Shown piece after piece: positions 21,574 through 33,720 of a stretch of DNA of 64,000 nucleotides (position 1 is the stretch's first letter; every line of letters starts with the position of its first letter). A program made the translations under genes and the position numbers. The notes below the pieces were generated by a model. It was given only the letters and a program-made list of their open reading frames with translations. It ran no database searches and had not been told where the DNA came from. The stretch spans positions 29,810,626 to 29,874,625 of the forward strand of contig CM053327.1 in NCBI GenBank assembly GCA_028583605.1, given 5' to 3'. This DNA comes from Dastarcus helophoroides (taxonomy: Eukaryota > Arthropoda > Insecta > Coleoptera > Bothrideridae).

Positions 21574-22890
21574 TATTCTACGTTTTGCCCACCATCAGCA
21601 GCTTCTATAAACGAGTGTCCGGCCCCCCAAATCGGTTTCCCCTTATCCCCAGCCGTAGCAAATATTTTCATGGAATCATCTTTTAAAAATACTGCCTTGG
21701 AAACTGCCTAAGGTATGGCTTCGTTTTGTAAATGACACATTTATTGTATGGCCACATGGCAAGGATTCAATAAATATATTTTTGGAACACCTAAAGAGTT
21801 TACATTCTTCCCTTAGCTTCACTATGGAAATCGAAAACAACGGTTTTCTTCCTTTTCTTGACGTACTGGTCACCCGTTTACCAAATAGTCGCGTCTCCCA
21901 TTCCGTTTATCGAAAACCCCCGCATATTAATCGTTATTTGCATGCCTAGACCCATCATCACCCTTCCCAAAAAAGTTCTACTATAAATTCACAGGTTTCA
22001 CGAGCTGTAGCAATTTCACAGCCAATAAATCTTTCAGACGAATTAAACAAAATTCGTTTTAACCTCCGCAACAATGGTTACAAATCGCACGACATTGAAA
22101 CTGTCATTAAACGACATCTTCACCCTACCCCTCGTCCTTCACAAAATTCAATAATTTTTTTTAAAGCCTTTCTTCCTTATGCTCACGGAGTAACAAATCA
22201 AATCGGAGAACTATTGAGAAAACACAACATTAAACCCATATTTTCATCATCCTCAAAAATCCAACAGCTCCTTCCATCTTCCAAAGATAAAATTTCATCC
22301 TTTCGTTCTAATGGTGTGAACAGGGTTCCTTGTTCTTGCGGTTCAGTGTACAACAGAGAAACGGGGCGATCATTTAAGACGCGAATATCCGAGCACCAAA
22401 GATGTCTTAAGTCTGGTTTATTTTCGCAGTCAGCCATTGCGAAACATCAACATGAGACCGGACATAAGATTCTTTTTGATAATATTTCAATTATATCCAA
22501 TATTCCCAATTACTATAATAGGAAGATACGCGAGGCCATTGAAATCCAAAAGTTCCCCAAAAACATCAACAGAGACGACATGCTTCCTCCATCTGGAAAC
22601 CAACCATCGGAAATCTTCGGGAGTGATCGCGCAGACGAATGCTATTCAAAGTTTCCCTTTCTTTCTTTCCTCTCAAAAGAGTTTTGCCTCTGGTATGGTG
22701 GACATACTGAGTTACCGCGCTCTTCTGTCTAAACTTTCTTATCCTTTCTACCAATTTTCAATTCAGAAGAGTTTCGCCTCTGGTATGGTGGACATACCAT
22801 ATACATACCATATATTTCCTTGTATTTTCATTTATTGTTTCTTTGTTGATGAAGAAGTCCCCTAGGATGGTGGGCGAAACGTTGAACAGT
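21574..22890 (+). mobile_element. Penelope-like retroelement, 5' truncated
   Basis: The translated frame runs from 21625 to about 22620 with few breaks. Reverse transcriptase motifs are FPLSPAVANIFME (about 21628), LRFVNDTFIVWPHG (21720; aspartate of the usual VDD replaced by asparagine) and NNGFLPFLDVLV. An in-frame stop lies near 21947. The C-terminal GIY-YIG endonuclease region is seen as VPCSCGSVYNRETGRSFKTR and HQHETGHKI, with the usual YIG changed to YNR. Small direct repeats with TTTGCCTCTGGTATGGTGGACA or its variant lie at 22680-22800. A GATGGTGGGCGAAACGTTG end word is at 22867, and an inverted relative is at 21574-21594. Confidence 0.85.
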
Positions 22891-23009
22891 TTCAAATTTT
22901 TTCTCGAAATTTCGACTTCGTTTACAAATTTTGCACCTAAAATTTCAGAAACAAAGTTGAAAGTTTGAATTTGTCATCAAAAGTTTTACTTAAAAGTTGA
23001 AATTAAAAA

Positions 23010-23230
23010 GATACGCCTGATAATGCTAGTGCTGCTGGAGAAATACGCCTAATTTATGAGTGCTGCCTGCCTTTAAAATAATTTCCCCTCAAAATCAACT
23101 ACATCAACTTTGAGCCCTTCCCGAAATTTCAAATTTTTCCTGAGATTTCTAATTTTTTTATGATTGTCGATTTTAATCTCAAATTTCAGATTTGGCCACA
23201 GCATTCTGACCTAACATTTCGGAAATCGAG
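23010..23230 (+). repeat. Direct repeat, right copy, beside the Penelope-like element
   Basis: Second copy of the 21240-21480 block. Penelope-like elements can carry terminal direct repeats (pseudo-LTRs), so these copies may be part of the element rather than host flank. Confidence 0.7.
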
Positions 23231-26091
23231 TTTAACCGAAGTTCGAAAATTTAACCATAACACTGGATTTTAATAAAATTGAAAATTTGAAACTCAAATT
23301 TCAAATTTCGGGAAGAAGGTATCCTATCTTAAAAAAGTGAGAATATGTTCAAATTTTTCATAAAAATCCGATTTTTTCCTCAATGAAATATTGTGTGAAG
23401 ATTTTACTTTTATTGTTCGACTTTTTTCCAAATTTCAAATTTCGTCTCGAAATTTCTACCTTATTTCGATTTAGTTTATAAATTTTGCGCCCAAAATTTC
23501 AAAGTTGAAAGTTTGAATTTATCATTGAAAGTTTTACTCAAAAGTTGAAATTAAAAAGATCGGAAGTAGTTATTTTTGTAATAAGTGCGCGAAATACTTT
23601 AGTGTTTTTTTAATGGAACATGAAAACTCGAATGTCGCGTTAAACACGAATTTCGTGCACAAAATACAAACAATAATATGGGTACCACTGTTGTATTCAA
23701 AAATTAACAACAATAATAATAATATTATTGTTTTACAGGGCCGGGCTTAATGTTCGATGGGCTGAGGTGGTTGAGATAGAAATTGACAAAATTATTCCAT
23801 CAAAAAATCAATGAAGTTTTTAGTTTAGAAACATATCTCTTTTTTGCGTTTTCTTATTTCGTATCTGTTAAAATTGTCAAAAAATCGTATGATCAGTAAT
23901 TTAAAGTAACCTCTCTTAAAACAAACCTACGCAGAAGTTAGAATTTCGAGTTCAAAATAGAATATGAAATAAAAGTTCCGATATCATTCGACCTTTTTCA
24001 AAGTTATGACTTAAGGCAGTTCAACGCTCACCGGTCAATTGCTTTTTTATAGATTTTCTTCAAATTTCTGTCAAATGTTACTAACGATGTTGCCTCTGCG
24101 CTTGCAAAATTAAAAGCCCCATGCCGGTGCCTAACCCGAGATATTCAAATTTAAACTTTCAATGTTTAACATGTAACAAAGAAAAATGTTTTCAAAGAGA
24201 TTTTAATTTTTTGCGGCTAAAGTTGTCTAAAGATTTTCATAAAAAAGTAATATATTATGTAAAATGATTTTGTGGATAAAATAATAAAATATGAAAAATT
24301 CTAGCGGTGCCGTTTTTACGTAATCTCAATCTAAAATTACACATCTCACGGCATTTCGATGCTTCATTCGGCACGTTAGGGAAACAATTTGAAGTAATGA
24401 CAAACCTACTCTTTTTAGATGTGTTGGGCGAAAACTTTGTTGCGCACATTTTTCGCATATGCAGTTGTCGGCTCAGAAAATCTTCTGCAAAGCGGTTTGG
24501 ATATACACGCATACAATCTATGCTAAAAATCGAGGGGTGGTTGCAGTCGTTTTACATTTTTACATTGCATCGTTTACATCTTGCTCTATGCAACGCAGAT
24601 CTAATGTTATAAAAACTTTTAGCCAAGAGTTTTCTCTCGGTGAACTGCAATAAGCTCGGAAAAAAGTAGAAATATCAATTTTAATGTCAAACCTACAGAA
24701 TGCAAATTACAAGCACAAGTTTGAATAGAAATATTTGCCAAAAAAATGAAAATTTCAATTAACAAACCTAGAATTTATATAAACAATTTCTTGAATTTTC
24801 GAATTAAAAGGTTCAAAAATAAATTTTGATAAAAACTTCGAAATTTATTTTGAATTTCAACGATTGAAATGAGATTTTTTCGAGAATTCTGAGGTAAGTT
24901 TTTCAAGGGTTAATATTTTTATCTTAAAAACGCAAAATATGAAAAATGCAAGTTTAATTCGGGATTGTAATAAAAAGTTTTAAATGTTTCAATAAATGTA
25001 GATCTTGATATTTTATTTATTTAATTTTATTTTTTACTTTCATCGCAAACTTTCATCATGTTTGGTTGCAAACAAAAATAGTGAATTTTTTTTCAAGTTT
25101 TAAAATTTAACCTAAAACTTCAAACTTCAAAAATTCTTGAAAAATTTATTAATCTAATCGAAATCTGATGATTACTTGAAAGCTCTTGAACAAATTCCTT
25201 TTGGAAAAAACTCGAAATTCGAGAAACATTCAAAATAACCCATTATATTCGGTGTTTTTTTAATTTCTTCATTTCTCTCAAGATAAGTCTTCAATTTTTT
25301 TTATTTTTTCTTAAAATTTCAAATTCTGAATTAAATTTTTGACCCCAAATAAAAACTTACAACTCCATTCTTGAAATTTTGAAAACAAAATCAAAATTTT
25401 GACTCTATACTTAAAATCATGAGGTTAACATTAACAGTTTGACTTTGGAACCGTAAATTCGATCTTAAAATTAAAATTATAAAAAAAACTTTAAATATGG
25501 ACAATCAGAAAAGTAGAAATTAGTAAAAACTGGCGTTTTACAAAAAAATTTGGACATTTTAAGGAGTTTCTCGTAACTTCCTGACGAAACAAATTTAAAC
25601 TAACTTTTTTTTTAATTTCGACTTCAAATTCAAATGAAGAAAAACCTGAGATTTAAAAGTAACTATTTTCTTCGAAACACTTAGTTTTTATCCGAGATTT
25701 TCATTTTTTTCTCGCAATATACCCTAAGTTTAAAATTAAAATGTAGAAACTTAAAAATTCATCTTAATTCAGAAATTTTCAGTTTAATTAAAAATTCTGC
25801 TTTTATAATGAATGAATATATTGAAGAAAGTATTAAAATGTATTTTTTAAATTAATTTGTTTTTATTATTTCAAAAATAGCTATATAATTACTTTCTAAA
25901 TCAAGAAAATTATAAAAAATATAACTCATTAAACACCAACCTGAAAATATGAATATTTTGTCACAACTAGATTATTATTATCTCAAAAAATAGAATTAGC
26001 ATTTTTGAAATAAAAAAATGTTATAATTAATAAGTAATTATGGAAAATTTGTTGTTGGCATTAAATTTGGTGTTTAATTTTCAGTATAGTA
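23231..26091. other. AT-rich stretch with a less AT-rich island
   Basis: Mostly permuted AT words. The island 24300-24650 has more balanced composition and open frames on both strands, for example the plus frame with KQFEVMTNLLFLDVLGENF, but I recognise no protein and see no splice pattern. It may be an exon remnant or old transposon. Confidence 0.45.
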
Positions 26092-27921
26092 TACCGGGTC
26101 TTTTTTTTAGTTGGGAGGTTACCTTTATATGGAATACTACTTATTATAAAGGCAAACTGATTTTGTCGATGGGACTAATCGGGGTTAAACTATCTTCTAA
26201 AAATATTTTCAACTTCCCCCCACTACCGATTATACCGGAAGTAGACATCAACTTTCTTATTTTAAATGGCAACCCACAAATTTTATGTTTTATTTGGATT
26301 TTACGTAAAAAAATAAGGTGAGTTTATGTATACATGTTTATCGCTACTTTTGATTGTTTTAAAGATATTTCAATTTTTCGAAAAAAAATGACAGAAAAGA
26401 GGGTTATTTTGACTCTTTGTATCTTTTTTATTATTTGCAGTAAAAACATGAAATTTGGGTTAAAGTCAGAAAATATTATAAAGACTATAATAACGTAAAC
26501 AGATTTTACATTTATTATACAGAGTGATGGAAAATTTATAATCTTTGCTGTTTTTGTTTTATTCAAAAAAACTCTGTTTTTTTAAATGGGAACTATATGT
26601 TTTTTAATCATTTTTGAATTCTTCATATAAAAAGAAGAAAAAAGTTATATTACTTATTTTTTAAAATTTTGTGCCGTTACAGAGGTATTTTACATAAATC
26701 TCAAAATAAAAAAAATCAAACATTTCTTGTTTGTTCAAGTAGGAAATTAACTGTGTGCAATAAAAGCTTAAATAATTAATCATAATAAGTAATTGGAAAC
26801 AAAAATAATTGACAAAAAATTTATATCAAGTACAACAAGGGCGATATTCTCTTTCAATACATTTAAAGACATATTTTAAGATTTCGAATCGAGTAACATT
26901 TTTAAGCACATCCGATTGTTCCTAGCAATACTCTTGTCATGCAGTAGTCGTAAAAAAAATTGCTAAAAAATTTCCATTTTAATTTTCATTGTAAAATTTA
27001 ACGCTTAAAAATCCTGAGTTATAATCTAACAGCATAACAGTTAAAGGACGAATTTTCTTGAACATTTGTTGTTGATTTTGATTACTCCAAAAATGAGAAG
27101 TCTGTTTAACAAACCATTTTTACATTCATGGCTACCTAAACATTTTTCAGTAAGTATTCTAACAATTAGCCAAACACTTATTTGTCTTGTATGGCTATCG
27201 TTGAAATGTTATTTAGCCTAAAATTTTTAAGCCTTGTGGTTGTGTTTTTTTTTGAAAATTTTGTTGACTACTACCAAGTTGCTACTAAAAAAAAAAGATA
27301 TATTTTTCTTTTTCATTTTGCATTATATCTCTGTAAAGGTGCAGAATTTTAAAAAATTAGTCATATAACTTTTTTCTTCTTTTTACGTGAGGAATTCAAA
27401 AATGTTTAAAAAACACATAGTTCCTATTTAAAAAAACAGAGTTTTTTTGAATAAAACAAAAACAATAAAGATCACAAAATTTCCATCACCCTGTGTAATA
27501 AATGTAAAACTTGATTACGTTATTACAGTCTCCATAATAGTTTATGACTTCAACCCAAATTTCATGTTTTTATTGCAAATAATAAAAAAGATACAAAGAG
27601 TCAAAATAACCCTCTTTTCTGTCAGTTTTTTCCGAAAAATTGAAATATCTTAAAAACTACCAAAGATAGCAATAAATATGTATACATAAACTCATCTTAT
27701 TTTTCTACGTAGAATCCAAATAAAATATAAAATTTGGGGGTTGCCATTTAAAATAAGAAAGTTGATGTCTACTTCCAGTATAACCGGAAGTGGGAGGAAG
27801 TTAAAAATATTTTTGAAAGATAGTTTAGTTCCGATTAGCCATATCGACAAAATCAGTTTACCTTTATAATGAGTGATACTCCATATAAAGGTAACCTCCC
27901 AACTAAAAAAAACACCCGGTA
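26092..27921. mobile_element. Foldback element with long inverted repeats
   Basis: The arms 26092-26720 and 27290-27921 are reverse complements with modest divergence. Both ends read TACCGGGT followed by T-rich sequence and AGTTGGGAGGTTACC, and TA is duplicated on each side. The central part is unique AT-rich sequence without a transposase. Similar small open frames in the two arms are the same inverted sequence read twice and are not genes. Confidence 0.8.
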
Positions 27922-28959
27922 TAAAAAAGGTTCAGGTTAACCAAGTAGGGCATTTAAAAATGTCTAATTCAAATAATAGCCTTCAAAATGGTTAAATATT
28001 GTTTATAAATTGCATTCATTTTTTCTTTAGCACGGCTTTCATCCGACAGACTTATATACCTATATCTGGGTAAATATTTACATCCTTGGTGCATGAGATG
28101 GTTTTGTTATTGTATTTACTTCGTTTTATTTTAAAATAACTTATCTTTATGATAGGAAATTCCAAGTATGAATTCTTCTTTTCCCAGAATTGTACAACAA
28201 ATCTAGGAAGGGCGTCAATTAGCGATTTTTTTTACGAATTAAACCTTAAATTCTTGTTATTTTTGAATCTAAATTTAAAATTTCAAAAAGAATATCCTAA
28301 TGGATAAAATGAGAAAAAGTTGTAACATCCTCTGACTTCCTTGTTAAGCTTTGAACCAAATATTATTATTTGACAAAGCCCAATATTTTTAATCGATAGA
28401 ATATGTATCGTTAACACCCTGTATAATTAAAATCTAAATTTCGAATCTAAAAACATGGTTTGGAACTTCGAGACAAAATTTTAAATTTTGTCGAAATATT
28501 AAACTTTCCAGAAAAATTATTTCGCATTTAATTTTAAAGTCAAAATCGCCATTTCCAGTTTCATTAAAAAAACAATAGTCAAAATGTTTAGTTTGTTAAA
28601 ATTTCAAATTTATAACGAACTAGTCGTTAACCACACTTCGTTGACTTGAATAAATAATTGCAATGCAATTGAATGGAAATTTTAAAATAAGTTTACATTG
28701 AAATGAAATTTAAAATTAATTGTCAGTTCAAATTGCAAGCCGGTAACGTAATATTGCTAAAATAGATAACGTAGATGCCTATTTTTTTGGTAATAGTTTG
28801 AGGACCTAAAAAAAGAGTCAACTATCAAAATCAAGATCATAGGATGACACAGGATTGACACTCTTACCTTTCTGCATGATTGTTTGCATCGTGTAAAAGG
28901 TAATTTAAACTTTCTGGGTATAATATAAGAAGAAATAGGCCCAGGAGGAGGTTAGACTA
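27922..28959. other. Intergenic with one dispersed repeat
   Basis: The piece 28720-28830 (CAGTTCAAATTG, GGTAACGTAATATT, GAGGACCTAA) recurs at 35110-35225. A CACCCTGTATAATTA word near 28417 looks like a MITE end. Nothing else is recognised. Confidence 0.5.
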
Positions 28960-30272
28960 TCTATGTAAATAGAAGCTTAATCCATTTTGCTGCAGGCATA
29001 CCGGAGTCGGACAGGCTGGAAGGAACGGGAATAACAGTACAAATGGCGCAGGGCCCTCTGACGCTGCTGTCCTGTTATTCCAGATCCAACACTTTCACGA
29101 ACACAGCTTTGGCACGCATCTTCGAAATAAGCAATAACAATGCTATTGTAGTTGGAGACCTTAATGCCAAAAACGTCGAGTGGGGCAGTCAAAGGAACAA
29201 CTAGAAGGCCAGGATACTTCAGGGTTAGTGTCACAGAATGTTATTGATATATTGGCTTCAGAAGCACCAACCCTTCATCACTGCACTATAGAATTACCAG
29301 ATATCATGGACGTAAGTAGCACTGATGAAGGATGCTCAATACACTGTTGAGCTGACATCTGACACTGAGCTCAGCTCGGACCACAATCCAGTGTTGACGA
29401 CCATCGTAGATGATCACGGACCCAAGCCTCCCAAGCCCTGCAAGTAACACACTGGACAATGTTTGGGGAATATCTAGCTGCAAACTGGAAAGAGCTCGGA
29501 GATATCAACACAATCAATGACTTTAACTCGGCGGTGGAAAAGTTCGAAAGTACTAGATTCCATAATGGCAGCAACCAAAACTTTCCGGCGTAAGGAAGGA
29601 AGGGGACCACTGCCAAATCACTTGGTGGAGTTGATTAAAAGAAAAAATCGTGCCAGCAAGAGGGTAAGACGAACCAATCTGCAAGGAGATAAGGCGGAAG
29701 TCAATAAACTCATCCACGAGCTCAGGTATAAACTCAAAGAGCACCAAATTTCTAAGTTTCAGGAACACCTAAGAAGTTGACACCTCACAAACTCATCTGA
29801 CTTTTGACGTACAGCCAAAATTCTAAGAGGAGATAGGAAACCCATTTCCCTGATTCAGGGACCTCAAGTTATGGCTTCCTCAGATCAGGATAAGGCCGCT
29901 GCATTCGCTGAGACTTTTAAAAAACACTGTGAAGCTACGCTTGAGTAAATTAACATATACTTCTTAGAGGAAACTGAATAAGAACAAGATCTTCAGGAGG
30001 AAGAGCCAAACGTAAAAGACGTCATCCAACTGACCGACATTGAGAAAATCCAAAGCTTTCTGCATAAGTTAAACGTCAAGAAAGTCCCAGATCCAGACGG
30101 AATTACGAACACGCTCTGACGAATCTTCCAGATCAAGTTGCCAAATACTTTGGAGCCATAGTAAATTCAATGTTTAAAACGGTATTTTCCCATAAGGTTG
30201 AAGTCTGCAAACGTTATCTTTATTCCTAAGTCAGGTAAGGCGGGGAATTTTCTTCAAAATTACAGGCCAATA

Positions 30273-30954
30273 CGCTTCTTCTTCTTCTTCTTTTTCTTCT
30301 TCTTCTTCTTCTGTCTGTAGGGCATAGTCCTGTTGTTTCTGCTTATGTTTAGTTGTTTAGATTTTGTGCTTCTTGTGATGTGGAACTCCAACATCTGTAC
30401 TATCTCTTGTACGGCCTGCCAGACAGTCTCTTGGAAATGGGTTTCGATGTTCTGACCCATTTTACTAGACGAATTGGTTCCTTGCGATCGATAAGGTATC
30501 TCCACTGTCTTCGGCGTGTTCTGGCGAACCTTATGACATCCAAAATGCCACAATCTTTTCTGATGTCTGAGCTTCTCAATCTGTCTCTCATGGTGACTTC
30601 TTTGATGGGTCTTAAGGTTCTCATTTCTGTCGCTCTCATAATGCTTTTCGTTTTTGACGTTTCTGCCGCGTACATAAGTATGGGACGTAAGCAAGTTTTG
30701 TAAATCTTCACCTTCCGTTTCTTTGATAAGAACTTATTTCTTCATATGATATCTCGGAGACACCCTGATATTTTGGAAGCCTTGTTCGCCTGTTTTCGTA
30801 CGCTGTTTGTGATGTTTCTACTGGTAGAGATCTCTACGCCAAGATGGTTAACGATCATGACTTACTCGATATTCTTGTTGCATGCGGCGAGTTTCCATCT
30901 TAGAAACTCTCTGGACATTACTATAGAGCCAATAGGTTCTCTAGCCATAGCCAT
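30273..30954 (-). mobile_element. Nested non-LTR retrotransposon fragment
   Basis: Read on the minus strand, this is the C-terminal part of a different reverse transcriptase: EISTSRNITNSVRKQANKAS, then KIYKTCLRPILMYAAETS, RATEMRTLRPIKEVTMRDRL and RKDCGILDVIRFARTRRRQW. Its 3' end is a run of about fourteen GAA-type triplets (TTC on the plus strand, 30275-30312). The flanks AGGCCAATA (30264-30272) and AGGTCAATA (30955-30963) look like a target-site duplication and rejoin the outer element's RPI-SLL motif in frame. Confidence 0.85.
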
Positions 30955-31376
30955 AGGTCAATAAGCCTCTTATCCAACTTGGGGTGGAGTTGGAGTGTCT
31001 GCAGAACATCACCAGCAATACCGACATCACTTTTAAAGAACAATTTGGGTTCCAACCAACGCACTCTATCTCGGACCAGTTGCTACGAGTGGTTGAAAAA
31101 ATCACTTACTGCATGAACTAGATCAGATAGTAGGAGCTATTTTCTTCTATATCTGCAAGTCATTTGAGACTGTTTGGCACCAATAATTGGTCTGCAGGAT
31201 GCATCAGTTCGGGATACCTCTATAGATGATTCAAATGGTAAGCTCGTTCCTGCACCAGCGCTCATTTAGACAGGAACTGTCTAACCAGTATAGGTTGCGA
31301 TGTGGCGTACCTCAATGTCCTGTTTTGTCAGCGCTCCTATACTCTCTCGTCACAGGAGACATTCCAAGAACTGACC

Positions 31377-33100
31377 CGACGACATTAGCAGCTTATGCAG
31401 ACCACACAGCTTTAATGGTTAACTCTCTATGTCCAGAATTGGTCATTAGACGACACAGCTTTAATGGCTAATTCTCTAAGTCCAAAATTGGTTACCAGAT
31501 GATTACAGGCAGCCACAGACGAACTTCTAGAATACTTTGGTCAATGGAGAATTCAAGTCAACGCAGACAAGACCCAAGCAGTCTTCTTCACCAAAAAAAG
31601 GCTCCAACCATTTCGTCACGTTCATGTCCATGGAAAAAACATCGATTGGAGACTTCAGGCAAAGTATCTAGATGTAATACTCGACAAAAGCCCGACATTT
31701 CAGGCTCACATCGACTATGCAGTGTCTAAGGATAGAATGCTAAAGGGAATGTTGGTAGAAATAGCAAACTGCCCATTTGGCTTAAATTGGTGTTATACAC
31801 TTCAATTATAACCCGACGACATAAGCAGCTTATGCAGGCGACACAGCTTTAATGGTTAATCCTCTAAGTCCAGGATTGGTCACCAGACGACTACAGACAG
31901 CCACAGATGAACTTCTAGAATACTTTGGTCAATGTAGAATTCAAGTCAACGCAGACAAGGCCCAAGTAGTCTTCTTCACCAGAAGAAGACTTCAACCATT
32001 TCGTCACGTTCATATCCATGGGCAAAACGTCGATTGGAGACTTCAGGCAAAGTATCTAGGTGTAATAATCGACAAAAGCCCGACATTTCAGGCTCACATC
32101 GACTGTGCAGTGTCCAAGGATATAATGCTAAAGGGACTGTTGCTGGCAATGTTGGTAGAAATAGCAGACTGCCCATTTGGCTTAAATTGGTGCTATACAC
32201 TTCAATTATAACCCGACGACATTAGCAGCTTATGCAGACGACACAGCTTTCATAGTTAATTCTCTATGTCCAGAATTGGTCACCAGACGACACAGCTTTA
32301 ATGGCTAATCCTCTAAGTCCAGGATTGGTCACCAGACGACTACAGACAGCCACAGATGAACTTCTAGAATACTTTGGTCAATGGAGAATTCAAGTCAACG
32401 CAGACAAGACCCAAGTAGTCTTCTTCACCAGAAGAAGACTCCAACCATTTCGTCACGTTCATGTCCATGGGCAAAACGTCGATTGGGGACTTCAGGCAAA
32501 GTATCTAGGTGTAATAATCGACAAAAGCCCGACATTTCAGGCTCACATCGACTGTGCAGTGTCCAAGGATAGAATGCTAAACGGAATGTAAACGGAATGT
32601 TGGTAGAAATAGCAGACTGCCCATTTGGCTTAAATTGGTGCTATACACTTCAAATATAACTCGACGATATTAGCAGCTTATGAAAACGACACAGCTTTAG
32701 TAGTTAATTCTCTATGTCCAGAATTGGTCACCAGGCGACACAGCTTTAATGGTTAATCCTCTAAGTCCAGGATTGGTCACCAGACGACTACAGACGAAGA
32801 GATGAACTTCTAGAATACTTTGGACAATTGAAGTCAACGCAGACAAGACCCAAGTAGTCTTCTTCACCAGAAGAAGACTCCGACCATTTCGTCACGTTCA
32901 TGTCCATGGGCAAAACGTCGATTGGATACTTCAGGCAAAGTATCTAGGTGTAATACTTGACAAAAGCTCGACATTTCAGGCTCACATCGATTATGCAGTG
33001 TCCAAGGGTAGATTGCTAAAGGGAATGTTGCTTGCAATGGTTGGTAGAAATAGCAAGCTGCCCATTTGGCTTAAATTGGTGCTATACACTTTAATCATAA
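31377..33100 (+). repeat. Tandem array of the reverse transcriptase active-site segment
   Basis: The word ACATTAGCAGCTTATGCAGAC or a variant marks unit starts near 31380, 31814, 32217 and 32660. Units are about 400-445 bp. Each encodes the YADD-containing segment (AAYADDTAL or a variant) and then the following part of the RT domain (QTATDELLEYFGQ, RIQVNADKTQVVFFTRRRL, AKYLGVIIDKSPTFQAHIDC). A shorter internal repeat of the DDTALMVN segment also occurs. The first unit is the most diverged. The array arose by repeated duplication within a dead retrotransposon. Confidence 0.85.
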
Positions 33101-33154
33101 GACCAGCGAAGACCTACGCATCTGTAGTCTGGCTACAGGCCTCCGATAGCCACA

Positions 33155-33400
33155 TGAAGAAACTCCAGGTTTCCAGAATTTCTTTCTAAGATAAGCCAAG
33201 GACGCTTCATGGTTTACCAGAAACGAGCAACTCCATAGAGAAGTCGACCTAACTAAGGTTAGAGCTTACCTCCCTGAGGAAATCTCTAACCTTAGGTATG
33301 TCGACTTCTCTATGGAGTTGCTCGTTTCTAGTAAACCATGGAGCATCCTTGGCTTGTATTAGAAGGACATTCCGGAAACCTGGAATTTCTTCATCTGGCA
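33155..33400. repeat. Short-spaced palindrome at the end of the jockey remnant
   Basis: The arms of about 120 bp (33155-33275 and 33285-33400) are reverse complements; the inner 55 bp, around GAGCAACTCCATAGAGAAGTC, are nearly perfect. The loop is about 15-20 nt. The outer part covers the coding segment for the KKLQVSRI motif, so the palindrome is a snap-back duplication of retrotransposon sequence. Confidence 0.8.
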
Positions 33401-33720
33401 ATGTTGTGAGTTGAGAGCTAAAACGCATCCCAACGAACGACGGGCAGTGGATTACGATTCAGACATCCCAACCAGAATCAGAGGACCAAGGATGGTTCTC
33501 TAAGCAGCAACAGCGATTGTCTTCCAATAGGAAATTTGTTGTGTTTTGTTTATTTCAGGCCAAACCGCATACATTAGTGCTTCAGTGCTAATATACTGTT
33601 CCAACGGAGGGATTGGGAGCCAAGAGCCCTGACCGAAGAAGAAGGTGTTTTAGCTGGTACCCACAGTCCAAAGTCCGACACTATCTGGGTTATCTTTCCA
33701 CATGTCCTTAACGGATTTCC

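Larger units (their letters stand above)
28960..33720 (+). mobile_element. Jockey-like non-LTR retrotransposon, broken and rearranged
   Basis: An endonuclease fragment (VVGDLNAKNVEWGSQ at about 29150) is followed by a region with coding texture (EYLAANWKELGDINTINDFN, about 29465) and the reverse transcriptase motif RPI split from SLLSNL by a nested insertion (30273-30954). LAAYADHTALMVN (31384) marks the catalytic YADD region, which is then repeated in tandem up to about 33100. RPAKTYASVVWLQA with KKLQVS (33100-33170) is the C-terminal part. Many stops and frameshifts make it non-functional. An inverted duplication follows at 33155-33400. Confidence 0.85.

Noticed and set aside
22437..22865. 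142-codon open frame overlapping the Penelope-like element
   Set aside because: It is a shifted frame over the GIY-YIG region and the small repeats after it; the other frame shows the real endonuclease motifs.
22850..22890. Possible hammerhead at the end of the Penelope-like element
   Set aside because: GGGCGAAACGTTG resembles the GAAA side of a core, but the other box reads TTGATGA and no convincing stem II or cleavage triplet forms. It is mentioned only as a hint.
24255..24653. Overlapping frames of 64-101 codons on both strands
   Set aside because: No recognisable motif, no consistent splice pattern and the frames shadow one another; kept only as a less AT-rich island.
27447..27653. Matching open frames in 26324-26566 (minus) and 27447-27653 (plus)
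   Set aside because: The apparent conservation comes from the two arms of the foldback element being inverted copies, not from protein selection.
30353..30703. 116-codon plus-strand frame
   Set aside because: It is the antisense of the nested retrotransposon's reverse transcriptase end, which has clear motifs on the minus strand.
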